DNA of 23,680 bases from Planctomycetota bacterium (GTDB lineage Bacteria; Planctomycetota; Phycisphaerae; UBA1845): assembly GCA_024278775.1 (NCBI GenBank), contig JAJRSP010000131.1, positions 1 through 23,680 of the forward strand. Direction: 5' to 3'. Both the position numbers and the translations under genes were made by a program. Under the pieces are notes generated by a model. The model was not told the origin of the DNA, made no database searches, and was given only the letters and a program-made list of their open reading frames with translations. Of the stretch, positions 7,645-15,805 are shown piece after piece (the first letter of the stretch is position 1; each line of letters starts with the position of its first letter).

Positions 7645-9444
7645 CTATCCGCCGCCCCCTGGGCCGTAACTCTTGTTGTCGTGATCCTCGCCGTGGCAGG
7701 TCAGCGTACAGCTTCCCGCGAAGCGACCCAGATCTCGAAAGACGGTCGGACCACGTCCGGGCAAGGGCAACACAATCGTCGGGTCGAAATTGATCAGGTG
7801 CGTGTGGTCAGAGGCATCCGTCGAGAGAGAGTTGATCCCGTGCGGATCGTGGCACGCAGAGCAGGGCGCTTTTTCACCCTCGATGTGTTTCTTGTGTTCC
7901 TTGAAGCTGTCGTTCGACAAGATGCTGGATCGTTCGTGGCACTTGTAACACATGGCATACTCGTTTACCGATTCTTGGGTGTCGTCGCGTACGGTATAGT
8001 TCCGTTCCAGAAGATAATCGTTGATGGAGCCGTGCGGACCATCCGGACCCGTCCCCCCGGCCCGGGGGCCGTTGTCGTTGTTGTGACAATCCGTGCATCG
8101 GATCATGGAGCCCTGTGCCAATCCGGGTACCAGACTCACAGTATCGGTGCTACCGACCGGAGTCACGACCGGATGATAACTGGGACTGCCCGACCCAAAT
8201 TTGAGCCGTAGGTTCGTGGTATCCGCTTGCCGGGAAATACGGCGACGCACATTGACGGCGTTATCCGCATGACAGCGGTAGCAGACCTCATACTCATTTT
8301 GGGCCTGTGTGATTTCCGAGCCGCCCTGAGACACGCCCGAAGACATGATCAGTGTGGCACCGATCGACACATACCCACCAGTTTGTGTGGGGGCAGACAC
8401 GGCGTGTGGGTTGTGACAGTCGGCACACTCCACATGGTCCTGCTGACTCGCCAAGTTCTCTGCGGCGTCGTGAATCCCATCATACCGACGAGGATCGTGC
8501 GCAGAGTACTTATCAATCTCGGTCAGGATGTTCGCCGACGCGACCGTACCCGAGTGGCACGCGAGGCAGTTGTCTTCATCGGCTGCCGCAATCTGGAGCC
8601 GCTCGCGACCGCCGGCCGTATGCGGAGTGTGACAGCTTCGGCAGCCGTTGGCTGCGACCGTATCGTATGGCCACACCACACTGGTGTTGCCGCTTACGGC
8701 GACGTTCGAGACGCGGTGACTGCAACCACTCCATCCGTTCATCATATGGCACGACACACAAAGGGCGGAGAACTCGTTGGACATCACGAGAAAATCCCCA
8801 TACCGGTTATGATGTGGATCGTGGCAGGAGGTACATTGGAGCTGTGAGCTTGCATCCAGCTTCACGGTAGACGGCAACGCCGACGGTGATACGAGTTGGA
8901 GGTCGGCCGCCGCCAGCCCCGTCGTGTAGGTGAAGCTGATCGGGTGGTCGTCCGAAAGATCCGTACCCAGGTTCGTTAAGCCGGCGGGAAGGAACGATCC
9001 ACCGCTCATCTGGATTTGTTCCGCACGACTCAACACGCTTCCCAACGCGATGGTGCCGTCGTGACAGCTCAAGCAGAGCTTGCTTGAGCCCGTCGGTTGC
9101 CCGGGATTCGCATCGAGGGTCGACGAGGAATAAATCTGGTACATGGTCGCAGGCATCTCGCGGTTCCAGAGCGGTCGTACCCCACTGGTGTTATGCGGCG
9201 CATGGCAGAAAATGCATATTTGTTGCTCCGATTGCGCACGGATCGTACCCGGTCCGCTCGCGGCGAGATTGTGTACGGTGCTTGCCACGCGGTCCTGAGC
9301 CGCCACGTTCACCGACATCCCACTGAGAACGCTGACTACGATAATCGGGATCACACGATGTCTGCATGGTCTGAGATCAAAGATCATGCGAGCCTGCATC
9401 TTCGTGTAACTGAGACCTTGTTGGGTGGACCACTTGTGCTTCAC
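7645..9444 (-). CDS. dodecahaem c-type cytochrome
   Basis: A 599-residue secreted cytochrome. Twelve haem-attachment motifs start at residues 77, 124, 204, 229, 268, 293, 340, 388, 450, 499, 528 and 579; eleven are CXXCH and the last is CTLTCH, a CXXXCH variant. The signal segment is about 28-49 (VIPIIVVSVLSG to VAAQ). The first two haem sites (CIFCHAPH, CLSCHDG) and the LGTDLSDDHPI block at 159-168 match the tetrahaem cytochrome encoded at 14758-15405. The C-terminus is glycine-rich. The GTG start at 9444 lies five bases after the upstream stop with GGGAG ten bases before it; ATGs at 9399 or 9387 are alternatives that would also leave a signal peptide. As the last gene before resB it is probably the extracellular or surface electron carrier of the conduit; location is inferred. 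Confidence 0.92.
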   Translation of the reverse strand: MKHKWSTQQGLSYTKMQARMIFDLRPCRHRVIPIIVVSVLSGMSVNVAAQDRVASTVHNLAASGPGTIRAQSEQQICIFCHAPHNTSGVRPLWNREMPATMYQIYSSSTLDANPGQPTGSSKLCLSCHDGTIALGSVLSRAEQIQMSGGSFLPAGLTNLGTDLSDDHPISFTYTTGLAAADLQLVSPSALPSTVKLDASSQLQCTSCHDPHHNRYGDFLVMSNEFSALCVSCHMMNGWSGCSHRVSNVAVSGNTSVVWPYDTVAANGCRSCHTPHTAGGRERLQIAAADEDNCLACHSGTVASANILTEIDKYSAHDPRRYDGIHDAAENLASQQDHVECADCHNPHAVSAPTQTGGYVSIGATLIMSSGVSQGGSEITQAQNEYEVCYRCHADNAVNVRRRISRQADTTNLRLKFGSGSPSYHPVVTPVGSTDTVSLVPGLAQGSMIRCTDCHNNDNGPRAGGTGPDGPHGSINDYLLERNYTVRDDTQESVNEYAMCYKCHERSSILSNDSFKEHKKHIEGEKAPCSACHDPHGINSLSTDASDHTHLINFDPTIVLPLPGRGPTVFRDLGRFAGSCTLTCHGEDHDNKSYGPGGGG

Positions 9445-9449
9445 GGTAC

Positions 9450-10538
9450 TTACTCCCGCTCTCTCTCACCCGACGAACGTTCATCGTCCGCTGGATCATT
9501 TTTCCTGAGATAATCGAACACCTGCACGCGGTTGTTATAGGTATCGCAAACCCAGATGCGATCTGTGCCGTCCACAAAAAGCCCGCCCGGCAGCCAAAAC
9601 TCCCCTGGACCATCCCCCTCTTCACCGAAGAAGAGCAGGAGTGTCCCGTCCGAGGCAAAGACTTGTATGTTTTCGAATCGGGCGTCGACGACGTAGAGGT
9701 GACCCTCCGAATCCAGCGCGACACTTTTCGGCATCGCCAGATCACCGGGTGAGGTGCCCGCCTGCCCGAACGCCACCATCGGCACCCCATCCAACGTGAG
9801 TTTCTGTACGCGATGGTTACCCGTATCCGCGATCCAGAGCGAGAGTCCGTCAGAAGCGATTGACGTGGGATAGTTGAACTCTCCCGGCGCGCCGCCCCGC
9901 GTGCCTAACACACGCAGGATTTGTCCCTGTTCATTCAGCACTTTCACGTTGTGGTCGAGTGTGTCCACGACGTATAGCTCGCGGCGTCCCTCATGCCAGT
10001 AGGAAGCCACCGGCCGGTGCAGATCCTCTGAAAGACGCAGCGTGTTCAGCCAGGCACCGGTCTTGATCGAAAACTGATGGATCGCGACAGCCGCCGAATC
10101 GCACACCCATATCGTATCCGATGCCCCACGCGAAATGCCGACCGGTGCGACAAGTGGCGTCCCCCCGGCCGACGTGATCTTGTGGTATGCACGACCCACA
10201 AGGTCGAACCCATGCAGGCACCGTCCGCCGGGGTCGGCGATCCACACATACCGTCCATCATGGCTTGTGACGACCGAACGAGGACCATATAGCGTTTCCT
10301 CTTGCGTGGTGCCGAACAACAGGTCCGTGATGCCTTGAAAAGGTTTGGGAGCGGCCCCGACATTGGCGGAGGATGTCAACTCTCCCACATAGCGTATGCG
10401 GGCTTGCGCGGGCGGCGCGGGCCACACAATCGACACGGACGACTTCGGAAAAATGGGTCGTTGGGGACGTTGGCATCCGGTCGGCACCGTAAGGGCGACC
10501 GCACTGCAGATAATCCAATTCAAGGGTTGTTGACGCAT
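9450..10538 (-). CDS. NHL-repeat β-propeller lipoprotein
   Basis: A 362-residue exported protein. The N-terminus has a hydrophobic segment ending VPTGC, a weak lipobox with Cys22 as possible lipidation site. From about 80 to the end there are repeated NHL blades, visible as phrases such as YVWIADPGGRCLHGF, LYVVDTLDHNVKV, LWIADTGNHRVQKL, LYVVDARFENIQVF and IWVCDTYNNRVQVF, enough for a six-bladed propeller. The family gives a binding scaffold, not a known catalytic activity. The region before the propeller (PPAQARIRYVGEL) matches that of the larger NHL lipoprotein encoded at 13214-14434, so the two are paralogues. Its ATG overlaps the stop of the β-barrel gene by one base (TGATG) and the cytochrome gene follows after five bases, so it is translationally tied to the conduit; scaffolding is inferred. 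Confidence 0.88.
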   Translation of the reverse strand: MRQQPLNWIICSAVALTVPTGCQRPQRPIFPKSSVSIVWPAPPAQARIRYVGELTSSANVGAAPKPFQGITDLLFGTTQEETLYGPRSVVTSHDGRYVWIADPGGRCLHGFDLVGRAYHKITSAGGTPLVAPVGISRGASDTIWVCDSAAVAIHQFSIKTGAWLNTLRLSEDLHRPVASYWHEGRRELYVVDTLDHNVKVLNEQGQILRVLGTRGGAPGEFNYPTSIASDGLSLWIADTGNHRVQKLTLDGVPMVAFGQAGTSPGDLAMPKSVALDSEGHLYVVDARFENIQVFASDGTLLLFFGEEGDGPGEFWLPGGLFVDGTDRIWVCDTYNNRVQVFDYLRKNDPADDERSSGERERE

Positions 10539-12610
10539 CAGAAGTTCCGCCTCAGTTGGAGGTACAGCGTGGACGCTTCGCTCTTGGTAAAATCATCATT
10601 AAACTGCGACCATTCGTAGGTGAGCCGGAGTTCCGTATCACGCAACGTCCACTCGAAAGAGAGATCGAAATCCAGACCCTCGTCATCACGACCCTGGGAG
10701 TCCTGCTGATTACGGTACACGAGGGAGGTCTCCAAGATAAGGGTCCGGTTCACCACATGACGATAACGTCCCTCGAGGGTCAGAAAGCGGCGTGTTCGCT
10801 CGTTCGGAAAACCGTGTCGCACATCGGACCAGCGGGCTTTGAATGATGGGGTGATCCCATTGTCGAACCGGTGCGTCCAGTCGGCGGACAATCGCAACGC
10901 ACGAAACGGGCTTATGGAGGAATCATGATCCTCGTACTCCCCCGTCAACCGAATCGGCCCTTTCCGATATTCCAAGCCACCGATGTGCCCGATGATGTTA
11001 TCCGGCGTGATGCCACTGCTCAGCTCGGGCCGCAGCTTCTGGTCCTGGTAGCGAAAGCGATAGTATGGCGAAAACCCATTGTTCATGTCCTCTCGGATGG
11101 AAAAATCGTGGTTGATCGTTTCGAGAATCAAATCGCCCCCGGTGTGGTAGATGTAGTCAATGAGCACGGTTTCCCCATCGGCAATTCGACCGGTGGGTAT
11201 GCGTTCCAATTCGAGGTAATCGCCGATGAGCCGAACGGTGTAGTCCCGACCCTGGATGTACAGGGTGGTTCGGTCCTCCGCCGTGACAAAAAGAGAAGCC
11301 TGCTGGACGGTAGGGTTGGACAGCCGAACCGGTTCCGGATCATGGAACACCCCCCGTTCGTCCAAGGTCTCGAGTTCTCGCCGCCCACCGCGCCAAGTTT
11401 CACGTCGGAATCCGTCACGAAAGGAAGCGTGCAGCTTGCCCCACCGATTCTTTTTGCGGTAGTCGAAATTCGCCTGAGAACCGTATCGCCGCACCGTCAC
11501 ACCGTCACCGTAGTTCTGGTTCTGGGCGAAGCCGGAAAACTGCGACACGAGACTGTCGTAAAGCTGGTGTTCGATCAACCCGGTGAATAGCCAGGACCGC
11601 TCCGTGATGGGTGCCACGCCGAACAACGCCCCCTGTGTCCGGTCGATGAGTTCGAAGCGATACCAGGAGCTTAATCTCTCGGTGTGTTTCAGACGAAGCA
11701 TTTCGCGCCAACGAAACCGTTTGATGTCGAACGTGCCCCGTTGGTCATAGTAGTTGAGTTCCGACTCTAATAGGGCGTTTCCCTTCTTGCCGAGGTCAAG
11801 CCGGTGGGAGAGTGTGATTTCATCCGTGGTAAAATCCAGCTTGAACGGCTCCTCCGTTTGAACGCGAGACTCGTATGTCAGCTTCAAGGAGTTGCGGAGG
11901 CTGAATTGGTAGGCGGTGTCGATCCGGAACTCTGTTGTCTTTTGAATCCCATTAGCTTCCCGACTGTTCAGTGGATCGAGAAGAACTTCCATATCACTGA
12001 ACTGCACGGTGGTCGGTGTCTTATCGTTGATGTACTGCCAGTTGAAACCATAGCCAGTCGTAGTGGTCTCGAGGCTGCTCTGAAAAGGCCTCGCCACAAG
12101 CGAACGATGTCGCCGGAGAAAGACAGATCCTGGATATTTTTTTCGCCGAAAAAACGAAGCGTTTAGATCAAACTCTGTGACCGTGCCGTCATCGTTACTC
12201 TGACGTCTCCGACCATCGAACTCATCTTCAAAATCCTGCTGCAAGAGGCCAAACAGCCCGGCCAATGTGAACTCCACGAAATTAGGGTGGTAGATATAGC
12301 CTTCGGTCTCGAACTTGATGTTTTGTTCTGCGATCTGCTCGCTCGATTTCGTTTCGCTGCCGCCGACTTTAGTATTCTGGTCCAAGCGCCGGTCGCGCCA
12401 CGTGTATTCCACATAACCGCTAATGGGTTTAGCGTGAACGCGATTGAAACCGCTCAGAAACGAGCCGCCCGGCGAACGACAACCCATCAGTGGGCACCCC
12501 ACGATTAGTGCAGCGGCAGCCACCCGGAGGCCGTGATGACGCACCCCCCAGGCCGACATCCTTGAACGCCGCCCCCGACTGCACCGAAATCCTGATCGTG
12601 CTCGATACAT
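10538..12610 (-). CDS. large outer-membrane β-barrel-like protein, candidate conduit porin
   Basis: A 690-residue protein with no cytochrome motif. After a signal segment it is almost entirely alternating polar/aromatic stretches typical of transmembrane β-strands, for example LKLTYESRVQTEEPF, LRLSADWTHRF, FDLSFEWTL and LRLTYEWSQF. It ends in RRNF, the terminal Phe being the usual outer-membrane assembly signal. I place it as the porin partner of the neighbouring multiheme cytochromes, by analogy with MtrB- or OmbB-type porins, though I see no sequence signature that assigns it to either family. The start is the ATG at 12610 overlapping the upstream stop (TGATG). An internal ATG at 12559 would give a tidier signal ending LMGC, a possible lipobox, unusual for a barrel. 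Confidence 0.75.
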   Translation of the reverse strand: MYRARSGFRCSRGRRSRMSAWGVRHHGLRVAAAALIVGCPLMGCRSPGGSFLSGFNRVHAKPISGYVEYTWRDRRLDQNTKVGGSETKSSEQIAEQNIKFETEGYIYHPNFVEFTLAGLFGLLQQDFEDEFDGRRRQSNDDGTVTEFDLNASFFRRKKYPGSVFLRRHRSLVARPFQSSLETTTTGYGFNWQYINDKTPTTVQFSDMEVLLDPLNSREANGIQKTTEFRIDTAYQFSLRNSLKLTYESRVQTEEPFKLDFTTDEITLSHRLDLGKKGNALLESELNYYDQRGTFDIKRFRWREMLRLKHTERLSSWYRFELIDRTQGALFGVAPITERSWLFTGLIEHQLYDSLVSQFSGFAQNQNYGDGVTVRRYGSQANFDYRKKNRWGKLHASFRDGFRRETWRGGRRELETLDERGVFHDPEPVRLSNPTVQQASLFVTAEDRTTLYIQGRDYTVRLIGDYLELERIPTGRIADGETVLIDYIYHTGGDLILETINHDFSIREDMNNGFSPYYRFRYQDQKLRPELSSGITPDNIIGHIGGLEYRKGPIRLTGEYEDHDSSISPFRALRLSADWTHRFDNGITPSFKARWSDVRHGFPNERTRRFLTLEGRYRHVVNRTLILETSLVYRNQQDSQGRDDEGLDFDLSFEWTLRDTELRLTYEWSQFNDDFTKSEASTLYLQLRRNF

Positions 12611-13191
12611 CACGTCTTCTTCCGCTTCAAAAAGAAACGGTTGTCGCCGCCATGAGGATTATGACAATTGGTGCATGTCTGAGATCCAATCGTGGCGTGA
12701 TGCGAACCGATCATCAGGTCATTCATATCATGGCACTTCGTGCATACGTTATTGGGCTCATCACGAAGTTGGTACTTGAACGACGAGGTGTGATGATGAT
12801 GGCAGAATGTGCAGGCAGCCACCGCGGCTGGTCCGTGAGCGAAACGAACGTCTCGGATCAACGGTGCGTGGCAGTTCAGGCACAGTCCGTCCTTGAGTGA
12901 GCGGATCAACTGGTGGGTTTTTGGATCGTGGCAACCGTCGCAACGATTCTGACGGAAAGGCGTGTGGGTGAAGACGGGTACCGCCGGTGCATTGTGGGTC
13001 GGTTCGGGCGCTGTCGGCGCGGGCGACAGCGTCGGCGCGTCACTCACCGACTTCTGAGCACCGGGTTCGGGAACACCGTCAAAGAAGAACCGGAGCATGC
13101 GGTATCGCGTGTCCGGCGCACAGGCGCTAGCAACTGCTAGCCCAACAGCCGCCGCAATGGCGATCATGAGCACTGGCCGACGCACCAACAC
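12610..13191 (-). CDS. pentahaem c-type cytochrome, probable lipoprotein
   Basis: A 193-residue protein with an N-terminal hydrophobic segment ending ASAC (Cys24), a plausible but non-ideal lipobox, so likely membrane anchored. The short element YRMLRFFFDGVPEP (30-43) follows, then a Pro/Ala/Thr-rich linker (about 44-75). Five CXXCH motifs start at 84, 104, 127, 150 and 173; His-rich stretches such as CHHHH and GSHH probably supply distal ligands. The spacing is that of doubled-CXXCH cytochromes. The GTG start at 13191 has GGAGAGGAG just upstream. It sits 22 bases after the first NHL gene and directly before the barrel gene, the arrangement expected for a periplasmic cytochrome feeding a porin conduit. 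That role is inferred from context. Confidence 0.9.
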   Translation of the reverse strand: MLVRRPVLMIAIAAAVGLAVASACAPDTRYRMLRFFFDGVPEPGAQKSVSDAPTLSPAPTAPEPTHNAPAVPVFTHTPFRQNRCDGCHDPKTHQLIRSLKDGLCLNCHAPLIRDVRFAHGPAAVAACTFCHHHHTSSFKYQLRDEPNNVCTKCHDMNDLMIGSHHATIGSQTCTNCHNPHGGDNRFFLKRKKT

Positions 13192-13213
13192 ACATTCTCC
13201 TCTCCGTCCTCAC

Positions 13214-14434
13214 CTACCGTTCCTGGGTGTGCGGATTGGTTGGCTCGTGAACGGGCGGTTCCTCGTCGGTATCCGTGTCACTGACCGAACCGATACCTTC
13301 ATCATCGGACAACGACGGAATCGTGCCCATCTCTGATTCTGTGAGTTTGAAGCCCTCGGGGAACGAACCAAACCCGTACACGTTGACGAGCCGCTGACCA
13401 TACTGGCTCACCACGAACAACAACTGCTTGATCTCAAACTTTTCGTGGGCATATTGTTGGAAATAGGGTATCGACGTCCGGTCGATGGCCAGCGTCGACG
13501 GCAGACCCAACGCGCCAGGCACGTTGCCCGGTCCGCCAAAGCGCATCAGCGTCTGTCCCTCAGGATCAAACATCTGCACGATCTCTGTGGCACCATCCAC
13601 CAGGTAGATGATGCCGTCCGGGTCTACCCGGATGCCACGCGGACGCCCGAACTGACCCAAGAGGTATCCAGGCGTACCCTTTGTCCACACCGGCTTCCCG
13701 TCACCCGTAAGTTTTTGGATTCGCCAGTTGTGTGTATCACTCACGTAGATGAAACCACTTTCGTCTACGCAGAGGCTGTTGGGAATCTTGAACTGACCCG
13801 GTTCGCCACCGGCAGAGCCAAAACGCCGCAGAATCTCGCCCGTCGACCGGTTCAACACGAAAATCTCCGGAGATTGGTCGTTATCCAAAACGAACAACTC
13901 GTTTTCGTGGATGGCCAGGTCCACCGGACGGCTCGGTTCGGGAATGTCGAACGCGGTGGTATATTGATCTTGCGGATCAAACACGACCACCTGCTTTCGT
14001 ACGGAGTCGACAACAAACTTGAACCCGAGGGGATCAATGACGACGTTGATCGGCTTGCGAAGTCGTCCCGGCCCTCGGACGCCGATCTCGCGATAGGTAT
14101 GGTTCTTAAAATCCAAGCGAGACAGGCAGAGACTCTTGGTGTCGGCCACATACACCACACCATCGTGAACGGCGATGCCATAGGGTTTGTTGATGCGTCG
14201 ACCGGGCTTTTTCTCCTCTCCCAAGATAAATGACTCAAAGGAGTCTTGCTTTGGCTCCACCTCGTCGGCCCCACTCGCCCACGTCAGAAACTGAATACGC
14301 GGCTCCGCAGGAGGCGATGGGAAAAAGACGTAAGAGGGTTTTTCAACCGGTACGGTCTGACAACCCACCAGGAACGGGATGAGGGGGCTGAGCAGTCCCA
14401 CCCTCAGAGACCGGCGGAAGACAGGGGTTTTCAT
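13214..14434 (-). CDS. NHL-repeat β-propeller lipoprotein (first gene of conduit operon)
   Basis: A 406-residue exported lipoprotein with a clear lipobox LVGC (Cys25). NHL-type blades run from about 80 to 350, seen in INKPYGIAVHDGVVYVADT, FVVDSVRKQVVVFD, FVLDNDQSPEIFVL, IYVSDTHNWRIQKL and IYLVDGATEIVQMF. The pre-propeller stretch PPAEPRIQFLTWAS matches the second NHL protein of the operon. The C-terminal 45 residues are acidic and probably disordered (SDTDTDEEPP). The ATG at 14434 was chosen because it starts the signal peptide and has GGAG eight bases before it; the frame stays open for 132 bases upstream, but that part overlaps the leader. It begins the five-gene conduit operon, with a strong σ54-type promoter about 120 bases upstream. 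Function is probably scaffold or assembly, by context. Confidence 0.9.
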   Translation of the reverse strand: MKTPVFRRSLRVGLLSPLIPFLVGCQTVPVEKPSYVFFPSPPAEPRIQFLTWASGADEVEPKQDSFESFILGEEKKPGRRINKPYGIAVHDGVVYVADTKSLCLSRLDFKNHTYREIGVRGPGRLRKPINVVIDPLGFKFVVDSVRKQVVVFDPQDQYTTAFDIPEPSRPVDLAIHENELFVLDNDQSPEIFVLNRSTGEILRRFGSAGGEPGQFKIPNSLCVDESGFIYVSDTHNWRIQKLTGDGKPVWTKGTPGYLLGQFGRPRGIRVDPDGIIYLVDGATEIVQMFDPEGQTLMRFGGPGNVPGALGLPSTLAIDRTSIPYFQQYAHEKFEIKQLLFVVSQYGQRLVNVYGFGSFPEGFKLTESEMGTIPSLSDDEGIGSVSDTDTDEEPPVHEPTNPHTQER

Positions 14435-14550
14435 TTTACCGCTCCATGCTGAACACGATCGCCGCCATCGCCTCACACACTCGATCGACACGGAATGACC
14501 GACCGTGACCAATTGACCTAAGCGATCCAGTGACGCACGCGATGCTATCG

Positions 14551-14565
14551 GCAAGCTGCGTGCCA
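14551..14565 (-). promoter_or_regulatory. σ54 (-24/-12) promoter of the conduit operon
   Basis: The minus strand reads TGGCACGCAGCTTGC, which matches the σ54 consensus TGGCACG-N4-TTGC at every defined position, with GG (14564-14563) and GC (14552-14551) ten bases apart. Predicted transcription start is near 14539, leaving a leader of about 105 bases before the NHL lipoprotein ATG. This is the best σ54 match in the window, and a σ54 activator is encoded 4 kb away. Confidence 0.8.
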
Positions 14566-14568
14566 CGG

Positions 14569-14605
14569 GTCTCGTTTTTGAGACTCAGAACAGGCACTAC
14601 TGAGA
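14569..14605. promoter_or_regulatory. dyads next to the σ54 promoter
   Basis: Immediately upstream of the -24 box are GTCTC/GAGAC (14569-14573 and 14580-14584, loop GTTTTTG minus one base) and CTCAG/CTGAG (14584-14588 and 14600-14604, 11-base spacer). Activators of the NtrC type bind dyads, usually further from the promoter, so these are possible operator or bending sites only. Confidence 0.3.
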
Positions 14606-14681
14606 TAGTCGCGGGACGGGAGTGTATCGAGAGGTTCAGTAGCTGGCAATCGTTAGCGTGACATGAATGGCAAGGTAGGAG

Positions 14682-14740
14682 AACCAATAAACCCCGCGAG
14701 CGGAGGCAGCCCTCGGGCCACCTCCGCATTTCTCGCGAGG
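14682..14740 (-). terminator. long hairpin terminator after the tetrahaem cytochrome gene
   Basis: On the minus strand CCTCGCGAG (14740-14732) pairs with CTCGCGGGG (14700-14692), then GCGGAGG with CCTCCGC, then GCCC with GGGC around a GAG loop. That gives about 20 pairs, followed by TTTATT. It lies 18 bases past the stop of the tetrahaem gene and upstream of the conduit promoter, so it should insulate the two units. An outer repeat, ACGCTAAC (14745-14752) with GTTAGCGT (14652-14659), could extend the structure. Confidence 0.7.
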
Positions 14741-14757
14741 GAAAACGCTAACACCGG

Positions 14758-15405
14758 TTACTTAATGTGGCACTGCAGACAAATGTAGCTTTCCTGCTTC
14801 GGTGCCCGGAGGAAAGAACCAAGCCCGTTGTTGTGTACGTTGTGGCAGGAGACGCATTCCACCCGCTGAACGCTATTGATCGTAACGAGCGAGACGCCCG
14901 GTCCACCACCGATACCCGGGGCGAACGTACTCGGATCGTTGAACTCCGCAGGTCGGGCCGTCGGGTACTCAATGCCGATCGGGTGGTCATTCGACAGATC
15001 AGTGCCGAGTGCGGCTTCGCCGCTCATGACGATACCCGTACCACCCGTACCACCGTAGTTGTCAAGGGCAGTGACACCATCGTGGCAGCTGAGGCAGAGC
15101 TTACTGGGGCCCTCAGGCTGACCGGCCGTGCTGGAGAACATGACAAATGTCTCAGCAGTCTCCGCATGGTTCCACAGAACGCCCGCTTCTCCGGAGACAG
15201 CCGCATTATGCGGCGTATGGCACGGGAGACAAACTTGATTTCCGGGGACGGTGACACCGGGGTAGAGGTTCAGGTTATGCGCGGTGTTGACCACACTGAC
15301 CGAGGGATACGACCCTGGATCACCCGGTACAATCTGACCGAAAGCCGTTCCGGTGATCCCCAGGACACCTACAAAGACGATTGCGTGACATAGTGCGTTT
15401 TTCAT
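14758..15405 (-). CDS. tetrahaem c-type cytochrome
   Basis: A 215-residue secreted cytochrome with a cleavable signal peptide (hydrophobic 8-22, likely cut after AFG-Q). Four CXXCH motifs start at 59 (CLPCH), 104 (CLSCH), 184 (CVSCH) and 209 (CLQCH); the last is only two residues from the C-terminus. The block from AHNL through LWN, SKLCLSCHDG and LGTDLSNDHPI repeats the N-terminal third of the 12-haem protein encoded at 7645-9444, so it looks like a small relative of it. GGAG lies seven bases before the ATG. It has its own terminator and so is probably a separate transcription unit between the two operons. I found no good σ54 site upstream. A role as small periplasmic electron shuttle is inferred. 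Confidence 0.9.
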   Translation of the reverse strand: MKNALCHAIVFVGVLGITGTAFGQIVPGDPGSYPSVSVVNTAHNLNLYPGVTVPGNQVCLPCHTPHNAAVSGEAGVLWNHAETAETFVMFSSTAGQPEGPSKLCLSCHDGVTALDNYGGTGGTGIVMSGEAALGTDLSNDHPIGIEYPTARPAEFNDPSTFAPGIGGGPGVSLVTINSVQRVECVSCHNVHNNGLGSFLRAPKQESYICLQCHIK

Positions 15406-15805
15406 GACATTTCTCCACCAAGCTTAATCCCTTGAATACTCAGCAGCACTGACTCATCTCCCCACAGTGCCGCGGCAGGCTCTCAGCCGCCGCGATTCTT
15501 ACTACAACCTCCGTGCCAGTTGGAGCAGTAACCCAGAGCCCCTGTGCCCGAAAGCCCGACCGACAAGACGTAAGTCGTTATTATTAAGCAAGTTACGCAT
15601 CACCCGCGCGGCTGGCCACAGGCAGATCAAGGACCGTTTTACCGAACCGCTTCCTAAACCTGAGAACAAAAGAGCAATCATTTTCTATCCGCCAGGATTT
15701 CCCACGTCGTTATCGGCACGTAGATGCGTCGTGCCACAAAGTGGCATTCAAACTGCCGTGGGTAACGGGGTAGTGGCGTCCCCTGGTCCGGATCACACGC
15801 CCCCG
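15406..15805. other. intergenic stretch with an inverted repeat
   Basis: The 400 bases between the 15-haem and tetrahaem genes (both minus strand) hold no convincing gene. A perfect dyad TGCCAC-AAA-GTGGCA lies at 15732-15737 and 15741-15746; it could be an RNA hairpin after the 15-haem gene, but no U-run follows. An AT-rich patch at 15569-15590 may contain the tetrahaem promoter; no clear hexamer pair was found. Confidence 0.45.

Noticed and set aside
8700..8725. WSGCSHR in the 12-haem cytochrome as an additional haem site
   Set aside because: There is only one cysteine close to that His, so it does not form a CXXCH or known variant.
10871..11590. Plus-strand open frame of 239 codons opposite the β-barrel gene
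   Set aside because: Antisense shadow; no start signal and no family features, while the minus strand has barrel-like strands and terminal Phe.
13445..14233. Plus-strand open frame of 262 codons opposite the NHL lipoprotein gene
   Set aside because: No Shine-Dalgarno or recognisable fold; the minus strand has clear NHL blades and a lipobox.
15742..15756. Plus-strand σ54-like element TGGCATTCAAACTGC
   Set aside because: Spacing fits, but no plus-strand gene follows and it overlaps a dyad; taken as a chance match and a warning about weak σ54 calls.
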